A stretch of DNA of 64,000 bases, taken from NCBI RefSeq assembly GCF_014041915.1, contig NZ_CP059472.1, positions 1,364,001 through 1,428,000 on the forward strand, written 5' to 3'. The DNA is from Marnyiella aurantia (lineage in GTDB: Bacteria; Bacteroidota; Bacteroidia; Flavobacteriales; Weeksellaceae). Positions 43,822 through 51,307 of the stretch are shown piece after piece (the stretch's first letter is position 1; the number at the start of each line of letters is the position of its first letter). Position numbers and translations under genes: made by a program. The notes under the pieces are model-generated. The model worked only from the letters and a program-made list of their open reading frames with translations, did not search any database and was not told the DNA's origin.

Positions 43822-44742
43822 TTATCCCGCCAAAGTTTGCCTGATTCCATCCAAAAAGGCTCTATAACGGTCTGGGGTAATTCTATTGGCAAAACCCGGA
43901 ATATGCGTGCTTTGTTTCAGGAGTTCGTCAGTAGATTTGTTTTCGCTGATGGCTTTCTGAACATATTGGTTGGAGGCCTCCAAAAATCTGGCCATTTCCG
44001 CAAGATCAGCCTTACGGCCAGTGGTTAATTCCGGTGTATTGGCATGTCCAAAAACAAACATTGTATCATTATCAAACACTGTCTGAGCCTTTTCCAGCAC
44101 GCGGATCCAGCTGCGGGAATCTGAGCCGTCGGCTGTGCGGTAGACCGGAATCAAATTGATGAACATTAGGTCGCCCATATGCACTACATTATCATTTTCG
44201 AAATGGTACATTACATCGCCATAAGTGTGTCCGTTGCCGAAGTGATAGGCGGTAATTCTCTCGTTTCCGGCTTTTATCAGGTGCTCCTTATCAAAAAGAA
44301 CTGTGGGGTAACGCTGCTCGCTGAGTTTGTTGCTTTTTTCAGCTGCCAATCGCTGCAGTTCGGGAACCCGCTGGTGGGCAACTATCTTAGTATTTGGATC
44401 TTGGAACGCGATGTTTCCCGATGTATGATCGCCATGGTGATGCGTATTGCAGAGGTACAGAACCGGCTTGCCTTTGCTTGAAATTCCGTCCAGCAGGGGC
44501 TGTATGACATCCGGGAACTGGGAATCTATTACAACAAATCCCTCTTCAGTTTCCAGCAGGCCCACAGTACCGCCACGGTTGGTGAACCGGCTTACATTTC
44601 CGCGCACTTTTTTGAGGTCGCCCGCAGCCGGTACAAAGGGTTCATAAAGTGTTCGCGAGGCGGCACAGCTAAGAAATCCGGGCATGATGGCCAAACCCAA
44701 CCCGGCAGAAAAGGTGGTGGCAAGAAACTGTTTACGGTCCAT
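43822..44742 (-). CDS. Metallo-beta-lactamase-fold hydrolase, lipoprotein
   Basis: A 306-residue protein. A lipoprotein signal (ends GFLSC at about 26) is followed by a metallo-beta-lactamase fold with the HxHxDH motif at H101-H103-D105-H106 (NTHHHGDHTSGN), a third zinc-binding His in FGNGHTYGDVMYHF, D in HMGDLMF and H in VFGHANTPE. Such proteins act on varied esters, thioesters or beta-lactams; the substrate cannot be read here. It lies 33 bases after the last membrane-protein gene of the PadR cluster and may be the last gene of that transcript. Confidence 0.88.
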   Translation of the reverse strand: MDRKQFLATTFSAGLGLAIMPGFLSCAASRTLYEPFVPAAGDLKKVRGNVSRFTNRGGTVGLLETEEGFVVIDSQFPDVIQPLLDGISSKGKPVLYLCNTHHHGDHTSGNIAFQDPNTKIVAHQRVPELQRLAAEKSNKLSEQRYPTVLFDKEHLIKAGNERITAYHFGNGHTYGDVMYHFENDNVVHMGDLMFINLIPVYRTADGSDSRSWIRVLEKAQTVFDNDTMFVFGHANTPELTTGRKADLAEMARFLEASNQYVQKAISENKSTDELLKQSTHIPGFANRITPDRYRAFLDGIRQTLAG

Positions 44743-44775
44743 GGAGTAAATTTTTAGCTAAAATTAGCCAAAACT

Positions 44776-45501
44776 TTATGCCTGTGGTTTCAGAAATTTC
44801 AGAAATGGTTTCACTTTGTGGATTTGACTGAGATATTTTTTCTGGGTAATGAATATCAAAGCATTTCCAAAAATCAGGAAAAGAAAAACAATCCAGGGAA
44901 ACAATGAGCTACCTGTTGAAAGGTTTGGCTGTACAAAACGGGAAACTGTAAAAATGTCCTGAGAATGATTAAAAATTCTCTCAAGATTTGGAATTAACAC
45001 TGCAAATGAGCTGAAAAATATGGCCGGAGAATGTTGATAGTACGTCAACACATATTTATTGTATTTTTTAGCCAGATCAAAATCAGGGCGATGATGCAGA
45101 AAATGTATTGGGGGAATTATTGTCAACAGGACCATTGCCGCGGTCAATAAATAGCTGAAAAGTTCTGAACTGAAAAGCTGCGCCATTAGAAATAAAGCAA
45201 TAAGCACCAAACCTCCGCATTTAAGTGTTTGCTTCAGGACAGCCAGATTAATGCTCAGGTATATTTTCCGGAGAAATCTACTGTTATCCTGCAAATCCCA
45301 ACTGCCATTCCAGTAAAGTTTAAGATCATCTTGCCAACTGTTCTTAACGTGTGCAAAGGCCTCATCAAAACCCAAATCTTCCTCTCTCTGCAACTCCGAT
45401 ATCTGGCTTATGAAATGGTCATAAACCTCCACCAGAATGTCGATCGGAAGTTTTTTATCTAAAAGATAATTACGGATTTGGGTAAGTTGCGTACTGTTCA
45501 T
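44776..45501 (-). CDS. PadR-cluster membrane protein, paralog C (HAAS-like N-terminal domain)
   Basis: A 241-residue protein. Residues 1-60 (LTQIRNYLLDKKLPIDILVEVYDHFISQISELQ...FDEAFAHVKNSW) resemble the short helical HAAS / permease-prefix domain often found with PadR regulators. About four membrane helices follow (about 88-108, 112-130, 160-175, 200-220) and a tail KVKPFLKFLKPQA. Its first 50 residues are nearly identical to those of paralog B upstream. Function unknown. Confidence 0.82.
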   Translation of the reverse strand: MNSTQLTQIRNYLLDKKLPIDILVEVYDHFISQISELQREEDLGFDEAFAHVKNSWQDDLKLYWNGSWDLQDNSRFLRKIYLSINLAVLKQTLKCGGLVLIALFLMAQLFSSELFSYLLTAAMVLLTIIPPIHFLHHRPDFDLAKKYNKYVLTYYQHSPAIFFSSFAVLIPNLERIFNHSQDIFTVSRFVQPNLSTGSSLFPWIVFLFLIFGNALIFITQKKYLSQIHKVKPFLKFLKPQA

Positions 45502-45507
45502 AAAACA

Positions 45508-46209
45508 TTAAAGATGCTTTAAAAATGGCTTTACTTTCTCAATGGTTTGAAGAAATTTTCTCTGTGAATAGTAAGAAATTAAACTTATCACTAAAACAGC
45601 ATAAGTGATTACAATTCCAGAGATAATATGCTTTGGATTACCATGTACTGCTGTTCCTGCAAACATTTTTGCAATGGTACCGGCTTCTGTAAAGAATGTA
45701 AAATAAAAATACAGGCAAGATAGGCTTAACAGTGTATACTCCTGAAAAGAAACAAGCATATATTTTCTGTATTTCTTATTTAAAGAAAAATCTTTAAAGT
45801 TTTTTAAGTACACATAAAATGGAAGCAGCAATACGAGACCTGTACCAATGACAAAAATATATTTATAAACATGGAAACTAAATAAAAAAGAAAGTAACAT
45901 CAAAGCCAGCACCATTACAGAAGCCATGTAAAGAGCTTTTTTCAGGAAGGCACGAAAGTTTGCGGTGTTAATTTTCCTTAAAAGATCACTTCGGTCGACC
46001 AAGTCCCACTCGCCCTTCCAGGAAGGCTGCAATTCTCCCTGCCAACTTTGCTTTACTTGTTCCAATGCGTCCTCAAAACATACACCTTCCTCTTTCTCCA
46101 ACTCCAATATCTGGGTAACGAAATGATCGTAAACCTCCACCAGAATGTCGATCGGAAGTTTTTTATCTAAAAGATAAGTTCGGATTGTAGCGAGCTTAGT
46201 TTCATCCAT
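45508..46209 (-). CDS. PadR-cluster membrane protein, paralog B (HAAS-like N-terminal domain)
   Basis: A 233-residue paralog of the genes on either side: N-terminal helical domain (LATIRTYLLDKKLPIDILVEVYDHFVTQILELEKEE...FEDALEQVKQSW), then about four membrane helices and the shared tail KVKPFLKHL. A 48-base block in its N-terminal coding part is identical to that of paralog C. It stands 6 bases from C and 4 bases from A, so all are in one operon. Probable signalling or transport role under PadR control, not known. Confidence 0.82.
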   Translation of the reverse strand: MDETKLATIRTYLLDKKLPIDILVEVYDHFVTQILELEKEEGVCFEDALEQVKQSWQGELQPSWKGEWDLVDRSDLLRKINTANFRAFLKKALYMASVMVLALMLLSFLFSFHVYKYIFVIGTGLVLLLPFYVYLKNFKDFSLNKKYRKYMLVSFQEYTLLSLSCLYFYFTFFTEAGTIAKMFAGTAVHGNPKHIISGIVITYAVLVISLISYYSQRKFLQTIEKVKPFLKHL

Positions 46210-46213
46210 TGCT

Positions 46214-46915
46214 TTATGCTTTAGTATAGTGAAGAAATGGCTTTATAGGCTGGAAATCTTTAATGAATCTAAACATGGAAAGCAATCCTACCATATAAAC
46301 GAGTAAACCTAATGGTGCTGTGACCAGCGTAGCTAAGTCTATTTTTGTAAAGGAACCGTAAAAAAGTTGCTGAATTCTTGATTGACTTTCAAAGCTTAAG
46401 ATGGTATTCTGCATCAATATATACCCGGGCGCAAGCATTATGATTGATTTCTGGTGTGCATTTAGTTTTAAATTTTTATTCTGCCACGCAATCAAAAAGT
46501 CTTTGATATGAATAATCAGGAAGACAAGGGGAAAAAAAATGGCTAAGCCCCAAAAAACTGTTATAAAAACCAAATATTGGGCAGATGAAAGAATGTTAGT
46601 TGCAGAAAACAGTAAACCAAGTACTACTGCCACAGCTATGAAGGCATGTACTGCAACCTTCCTTTCCTTCTCAGCGGCAATTTCTTTATTAATCTTCGGA
46701 ATGAATCTGCTGTTTCCCAACTGGTGTAATTTCAAATCATCTTTCCATGCAACTAGAGTAGATGCAAAAGCTTCATCAAAAGTGATATTGTCCTTCTGCA
46801 TAAGCTCAGTAATATGCGTGCAGAAATGGTCATGAAGTTCCATTACCACATCCAAAGACATCTTCTTTGCCAGAAGATATCCTACAATTTCGTGCTGCTG
46901 TGCTTCCGTTATCAT
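46214..46915 (-). CDS. PadR-cluster membrane protein, paralog A (HAAS-like N-terminal domain)
   Basis: A 233-residue paralog, the most diverged of the three: EIVGYLLAKKMSLDVVMELHDHFCTHITELMQKDNITFDEAFASTLVAW at the N-terminus, four or so membrane helices (about 88-110, 115-140, 165-180, 195-220) and the tail DFQPIKPFLHYTKA. The start ATG overlaps the stop of the PadR gene by 4 bases (ATGA), so it is co-translated with the regulator. Confidence 0.82.
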   Translation of the reverse strand: MITEAQQHEIVGYLLAKKMSLDVVMELHDHFCTHITELMQKDNITFDEAFASTLVAWKDDLKLHQLGNSRFIPKINKEIAAEKERKVAVHAFIAVAVVLGLLFSATNILSSAQYLVFITVFWGLAIFFPLVFLIIHIKDFLIAWQNKNLKLNAHQKSIIMLAPGYILMQNTILSFESQSRIQQLFYGSFTKIDLATLVTAPLGLLVYMVGLLSMFRFIKDFQPIKPFLHYTKA

Positions 46916-47235
46916 TGATTAAAAATGGCATTTAAATTAAAAAGATAGGATCGCATGTCGGCTTCCTGAGCCTGCTGCTGCTTCCGCCCTTTTTCGGTGA
47001 GTAGGTAGTATTTTCTGTCGCGACCGTTAACGTTCATGATTTCCGAATAAATGATTCCGTCATTTTCCAGCTTATGCAGCAGCGGATAGAGCGCACCTTC
47101 AGTCATTTCCAGTTCACCTTTTGTAAGTTCCTTTGCACGCTGGGTGAGCTGATAACCATACATCTTCACCTCTTTTACCAGAAGTTTCAGAATAATGTTC
47201 TGAAGCGTACCTTTATAAAGCGAATTTTTCTTCAT
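46912..47235 (-). CDS. PadR family transcriptional regulator
   Basis: A 107-residue regulator with the PadR winged-helix core: LYKGTLQNIILKLLVKEVKMYGYQLTQRAKELTKGELEMTEGALYPLLHKLENDGIIYSEIMNVNGRDRKYYLLTEKGRKQ is visible in parts (YGYQLTQR, TEGALYPLLHKLE, RKYYLLTEKG). It is a short PadR of subfamily 2 type without a long C-terminal helix. It starts an operon with three membrane-protein paralogs and probably represses them. An inverted repeat over its promoter is a likely operator. Confidence 0.93.
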   Translation of the reverse strand: MKKNSLYKGTLQNIILKLLVKEVKMYGYQLTQRAKELTKGELEMTEGALYPLLHKLENDGIIYSEIMNVNGRDRKYYLLTEKGRKQQQAQEADMRSYLFNLNAIFNQ

Positions 47236-47256
47236 ACCTAATTTAACTATGCATCA

Positions 47257-47264
47257 CAAATATA
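47257..47264 (-). promoter_or_regulatory. Putative -7 promoter element for the PadR operon (TATATTTG)
   Basis: Minus-strand TATATTTG fits TAnnTTTG, 22 bases before the padR-family start, and touches the inverted repeat at 47264-47284. Confidence 0.5.
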
Positions 47265-47284
47265 TACATCATTTTCTTATGTAT
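47264..47284. promoter_or_regulatory. Candidate PadR operator, ATACAT-N9-ATGTAT
   Basis: Perfect 6-base inverted repeat with 9-base spacer just upstream of the -7 element of the PadR operon, where a bound repressor would block RNA polymerase. PadR sites elsewhere are built of ATGT/ACAT half-sites, though usually with the half-sites in the opposite order. Autoregulation is inferred. Confidence 0.45.
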
Positions 47285-47307
47285 CAAATTTTCGGTGTTT
47301 AATTTTT

Positions 47308-47315
47308 TACATTTG
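47308..47315 (+). promoter_or_regulatory. Putative -7 promoter element for ruvC (TACATTTG)
   Basis: TACATTTG fits TAnnTTTG and lies only 5 bases before the GTG start at 47321, so the transcript would have almost no leader. Confidence 0.45.
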
Positions 47316-47320
47316 CATCA

Positions 47321-47875
47321 GTGAAAAACGAAAAGATTATCCTGGGTATCGATCCCGGTACCACAATTATGGGTTTCGGAATTATCTCTGTGACAAAGGG
47401 TAAAATGGAAATGGTATCCATCCATGAACTCATCCTGAAAAAATATCCCAACCACGAAACCAAACTGAAATATATCTTTGAGAGAACCCTGTCTCTTATA
47501 GATGAATTCCATCCGGATGAAGTGGCGCTGGAGGCTCCTTTCTTTGGTAAGAATGTGCAAAGCATGCTGAAACTGGGGCGTGCACAGGGCGTGGCTATGG
47601 CAGCGAGCCTTTACCGCGATGTTCCTATTACAGAATATTCGCCCAAGAAAATAAAAATGGCAATCACTGGCAACGGCAACGCAAGTAAGGAACAGGTTGC
47701 GGCTATGCTGCAGAATTTACTTAATCTGAAAGAGTTTCCTACAAAATATCTGGATGCCTCAGACGGGTTGGCTGTGGCGGTGTGTCACCACTTCAATTCC
47801 GGCAATGCCGTATCAGAAAAGAGTTATTCGGGCTGGGAAAGTTTCCTGCGGCAGAACCCGGACCGTGCCCGATAA
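47321..47875 (+). CDS. ruvC: Crossover junction endodeoxyribonuclease RuvC
   Basis: A 184-residue Holliday junction resolvase that cuts branched recombination intermediates together with RuvAB. The acidic catalytic residues are in place: D11 in LGIDPGTT, E71 in VALEAPFFGKN, D145 and D148 in YLDASDGLAVAVCHH. GTG start at 47321. Single gene between the PadR operon (divergent) and the DUF4407 gene. Confidence 0.97.
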   Translation: MKNEKIILGIDPGTTIMGFGIISVTKGKMEMVSIHELILKKYPNHETKLKYIFERTLSLIDEFHPDEVALEAPFFGKNVQSMLKLGRAQGVAMAASLYRDVPITEYSPKKIKMAITGNGNASKEQVAAMLQNLLNLKEFPTKYLDASDGLAVAVCHHFNSGNAVSEKSYSGWESFLRQNPDRAR

Positions 47876-47882
47876 AAAATAT

Positions 47883-47908
47883 GGTAACCGTGACTTGCAT
47901 CGGTTACC
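47883..47908 (+). terminator. Hairpin after ruvC
   Basis: Perfect stem GGTAACCG / CGGTTACC with a 10-base loop, 7 bases after the ruvC stop. It lacks a T run, so the terminator call is less certain. Confidence 0.6.
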
Positions 47909-47995
47909 ACATTCTGAATAATCCAGTGTTAATCATTTATTTCTAATAGAACTTAAAGGTATAGGCCACTGAATTATTGCTTTATCATTTGTGTT

Positions 47996-48075
47996 TTTGT
48001 TATAACAAAGATATATTCTCTAACTAAATTTATTTAGATTGTTGAAGGTAAATAAATACGTCAATTTACGTATTT
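47996..48075. promoter_or_regulatory. Cluster of AT-rich inverted repeats upstream of the DUF4407 gene
   Basis: Within the 290-base gap after ruvC lie TTTGTTATAACAAA (14-base perfect palindrome, 47996-48009), CTAAAT-TT-ATTTAG (48024-48037) and AAATACGT-N6-ACGTATTT (48054-48075). No TAnnTTTG element is perfect here; TTACTTTG near 48101 is close. Likely the regulatory region of the gene at 48202. Confidence 0.45.
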
Positions 48076-48201
48076 TATTATTCCTAGCATAGCTTCCTGT
48101 TACTTTGCAAAACCTAATACCATCTGTAACAATGTTATCGGTCGTAGGACTTATTCTGTATGAAGACGCAACCAAATTTACAGCGGCCGGAAAATCATAC
48201 T

Positions 48202-49245
48202 ATGAATTGGTTTCAGCATTTTTTGCTCCTATGCTCCGGTGGCAATATCCATATCTTGAGGAAGACTCCCAGCGAATGGAACAAATTCGCCGGAATTGGC
48301 GGCATAGTGCTGTTTACTGCAGTATTTGCAACCCTTTCCGCCGGTTATGCCATGTATACCGTCTTTGATGATCTCTGGGTTTCTGTGGCTTTCGGTATTG
48401 TGTGGGGTTTAATGATTTTTAACCTGGACCGTTATATTGTTTCGTCAATTAAAAAAACAGGTTCGTGGGGAAACCAAATCCTTATGGCGGTCCCGCGGCT
48501 TATTCTGGCTGGATTTCTGGGTATCATCATTTCCAAACCACTGGAACTGAAAATTTTTGAGAAGGAGGTAAACAAACAGCTGAACACCATTATCCAGCGA
48601 AACAAAACCAAACTGCAGGCAGAGATGAATAGCAGGATTTTGCAGCAAAGCAGTCCTTTTGAGAATGAAAAGAAGCAGATTCAGGAGAAGACGGCCATAT
48701 ATCAGGCATCTTATGACTCAGCCGCTGTAGAACTCGAAAAAGAGATTCTGGGGAAACAGTCCGGACTAACAAGCGGCAAAGTAGGTTACGGAACCAATGC
48801 CAAACGAAAGGCGGAACTGAAGGAACAGCGCCGTCAGGATTTGGAGAATCACCGTGCCAGCAGCGCACAGCGACTGGAATATCTGGACCGGGAGATCTCT
48901 AAGGTATATACCAATATAGAAACAGAACGTGATAAAACGGAAACCATAGAGGACAGGTTCAATGGTCTTGCCGCGCGGCTGCAGGCACTGGATGAACTGG
49001 GTAAAGATTCCGCAATTATGGCTTTGGCCGCATCATTTATCATGGGACTCTTTATCTGCCTGGAAATCGCTCCCGTACTGGTAAAATTGATTTCTTCTGC
49101 CGGACCTTATGACTACCTTCTGGACAAGACCGAGAATGACTTCAGGCTTTATGCCCACGAAAAGATACAGAAGGGAAATGCCTCAACCGATCATCGGATC
49201 AGTAGTTTTAAACGTGCGCTGAATGATGAAAAAGAACCGCTGTAA
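48202..49245 (+). CDS. DUF4407 membrane protein
   Basis: A 347-residue protein started at the ATG at 48202 (upstream codons are not plausible). Membrane helices lie at about 30-50, 57-75 and 90-112, then a long coiled-coil-like region (about 115-270, rich in Glu, Lys, Gln and Arg, partly YASYDSAAVELEKEI and RLEYLDREISKVYTNIETERD type), then a last helix at about 283-303 (IMALAASFIMGLFICLEIAPVLVKL). FNLDRYIVSSIKK and the ending LISSAGPYDYLLD are typical of DUF4407, a family seen in many Bacteroidota with no known role. A palindrome-rich region precedes it. Confidence 0.88.
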   Translation: MNWFQHFLLLCSGGNIHILRKTPSEWNKFAGIGGIVLFTAVFATLSAGYAMYTVFDDLWVSVAFGIVWGLMIFNLDRYIVSSIKKTGSWGNQILMAVPRLILAGFLGIIISKPLELKIFEKEVNKQLNTIIQRNKTKLQAEMNSRILQQSSPFENEKKQIQEKTAIYQASYDSAAVELEKEILGKQSGLTSGKVGYGTNAKRKAELKEQRRQDLENHRASSAQRLEYLDREISKVYTNIETERDKTETIEDRFNGLAARLQALDELGKDSAIMALAASFIMGLFICLEIAPVLVKLISSAGPYDYLLDKTENDFRLYAHEKIQKGNASTDHRISSFKRALNDEKEPL

Positions 49246-49249
49246 CATA

Positions 49250-49283
49250 AAGAGCCTTGCGCAATTGCAGAAGGCTCCTTTTA
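49250..49283. terminator. Terminator between convergent genes
   Basis: Stem GAGCCTT / AAGGCTC around GCAATTGC, followed by CTTTTATATTTT, after the DUF4407 gene and facing the lipoprotein gene at 49304. Confidence 0.75.
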
Positions 49284-49303
49284 TATTTTAAACTTTTTGT
49301 AGA

Positions 49304-49717
49304 CTATTTTCCGTCCGAAAGGGTAAGCGTGGCGCTTTCGGTTACGGTTTTACGGACCTCATATCGCGTTTTGCACAGATTCGCACTAACCAGGTAATTC
49401 CCTTTCTCCAGTACAACAAAATTCCTGAAATTCTTGCGTACAGGCACATTGTAGGTACTGTCGCCTGCAAACCTCACGATAATATTGCAGTTGCTGTTAT
49501 TATTAATCAGCAAGGACACGTGGTTATCCAGCGGACTGCCGTTCAGGAGCAAATCCAGCGATTCGGCAGCCGTATCCATTTTGTTAATGGAGTCCTGCAC
49601 CATAAGCTGACCAAACTCGTACGCTTCATCACGTTCAGCAATAGGTGTTTTGTCTTCCTGAACTGCACAGGAAGCCAATACGAGTGCCAGAGCAGCTATG
49701 GAATACAGCTTATTCAT
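49304..49717 (-). CDS. Small lipoprotein with the C-terminal domain also found at 30985
   Basis: A 137-residue lipoprotein (signal ends LASC at 16) followed by a domain at about 65-130 with INNNSNCNIIVRFAGDSTYNVPV, NFVVLEKGNYLVSANLCKTRYEVRKTV. The spacing of Asn, the two Cys and KG-Y matches the C-terminal domain of the exported protein at 30985-31899 (possibly DUF6759). It begins one base after the guaB stop, on the same strand, so it is probably transcribed with guaB. No function known. Confidence 0.8.
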   Translation of the reverse strand: MNKLYSIAALALVLASCAVQEDKTPIAERDEAYEFGQLMVQDSINKMDTAAESLDLLLNGSPLDNHVSLLINNNSNCNIIVRFAGDSTYNVPVRKNFRNFVVLEKGNYLVSANLCKTRYEVRKTVTESATLTLSDGK

Positions 49718-49718
49718 C

Positions 49719-51179
49719 TTACAGCGAATAGTTAGGTGCTTCCTGTGTTATGATTACATCATGCGGATGCGACTCTTTAAGACCGCTGCCGGTAATCATC
49801 ACCATTTTTCCGTCGCGCTGAAGGGTATCAATGTCTGGAGTTCCGCAGTAACCCATACCCGCTCTTATACCACCGGTAAGTTGGAAAACCACCTCTTCCA
49901 GTTTCCCTTTATGCGGCACACGGCCTTCAATACCTTCGGGTACGAATTTTTTGGCCTCTGTCTGGAAATACCTTTCCTTTCCGCCACGTCTCATAGCTGA
50001 AAGTGAGCCCATTCCCTGGTAAGCCTTGAACTTCCTTCCCTGGAAAATAATCTCCTCGCCGGGAGCTTCGTCGGTTCCTGCCAACAGTGAACCTAACATC
50101 ACCGCGTTTGCACCGGAGGCCAACGCTTTTACGATATCACCGGAAAGCTTCACACCTCCATCGGCAATAACTGCGACATTGCGGCTTTTAGCATATTCAA
50201 ATACATTGTAAATGGCTGAAAGCTGTGGTACCCCTACACCTGCAACTACGCGGGTTGTACAGATAGAACCGGGACCTACACCCACTTTAAGGATGTTTGC
50301 ACCTGCGTCTATCAGGTCTTTAGCACCCTCGGCAGTTACGATGTTACCACCTACGATATCCAGATCGGGAAAGTTGCTGCGGATTTCAGTAATCTTGTCA
50401 AGTACTCCTTTGGAATGTCCGTGAGCCGAATCTACTGCGATAATATCAACACCAGCCTTAACCAGCGCAGAAACACGCTCTATTGTATCTTCGCCTACAC
50501 CAACACCGGCACCAACGATCAGTCGTCCATCCGCATCCTTATTGGCGTTAGGATATTCCATTTGATTATCGATGTCTTTAATAGTGATCAGACCTACGAG
50601 TTTGAATTTATCATCAACGATCGGTAGTTTTTCGACTCTGTTCTTCAGAAGGATCTCTTTGGCCTGCTCCAGGTTGGTTTGTTTGTCGCTGGTGATGAGT
50701 TTATCCTTAGTCATCAGTTCCTCCACTTTCGCATCCAGGTTTTCCTGGTATTTTACATCGCGGTTTGTAATGATACCGATCAGAGTATTCTCTGCATCAA
50801 CAACCGGAAGTCCGGAAATTTTGAAATTGGCCATCATTTCCTTAGCTTCAGCCAGTGTATGGTCTTTAGAAAGGGTCACTGGATCGGTAATCATTCCGTT
50901 TTCAGAACGTTTAACCCTGTATACCTGAGCTGCCTGCTCCTCAATCGGCATATTTTTGTGGATGAAACCTATGCCGCCAACCCTTGCGAGTGCAATGGCC
51001 ATTTCGCCTTCGGTAACTGTATCCATTGCTGCGGACACAATAGGAACATTAAGGGTGATTTTATCGGAAAGTCGTGATTTTAGAGATACCTGATTAGGCA
51101 GTACTTCGGAATAAGAAGGGATAAGAAGAACGTCATCGAAAGTGATGGCTGTCTCCACGATTTTGTTGTGTATAGACAT
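49719..51179 (-). CDS. guaB: Inosine-5'-monophosphate dehydrogenase
   Basis: Oxidises IMP to XMP with NAD+, the rate-limiting step to guanine nucleotides. The 486-residue protein has the TIM barrel split by two CBS domains (about 95-205), the catalytic loop [17 protein letters not shown] with C307, and the flap with [17 protein letters not shown]-type residues and [13 protein letters not shown] minus-strand promoter element lies 15 bases upstream. Confidence 0.98.
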   Translation of the reverse strand: MSIHNKIVETAITFDDVLLIPSYSEVLPNQVSLKSRLSDKITLNVPIVSAAMDTVTEGEMAIALARVGGIGFIHKNMPIEEQAAQVYRVKRSENGMITDPVTLSKDHTLAEAKEMMANFKISGLPVVDAENTLIGIITNRDVKYQENLDAKVEELMTKDKLITSDKQTNLEQAKEILLKNRVEKLPIVDDKFKLVGLITIKDIDNQMEYPNANKDADGRLIVGAGVGVGEDTIERVSALVKAGVDIIAVDSAHGHSKGVLDKITEIRSNFPDLDIVGGNIVTAEGAKDLIDAGANILKVGVGPGSICTTRVVAGVGVPQLSAIYNVFEYAKSRNVAVIADGGVKLSGDIVKALASGANAVMLGSLLAGTDEAPGEEIIFQGRKFKAYQGMGSLSAMRRGGKERYFQTEAKKFVPEGIEGRVPHKGKLEEVVFQLTGGIRAGMGYCGTPDIDTLQRDGKMVMITGSGLKESHPHDVIITQEAPNYSL

Positions 51180-51193
51180 CTTTACTTTCTTTG

Positions 51194-51201
51194 CAAAATT
51201 A
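51194..51201 (-). promoter_or_regulatory. Putative -7 promoter element for guaB (TAATTTTG)
   Basis: Minus-strand TAATTTTG fits TAnnTTTG, 15 bases before the guaB start. Confidence 0.5.
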
Positions 51202-51307
51202 AGGTTTTTTTACTTAAAATGAAAGTGTTCTGATAATTAACTCTTTTGCAGTTGATTTAACTGCTGTTCTTCAACCCCTGTGAAATAAAGCCGCAGGATA
51301 AAGGCAC

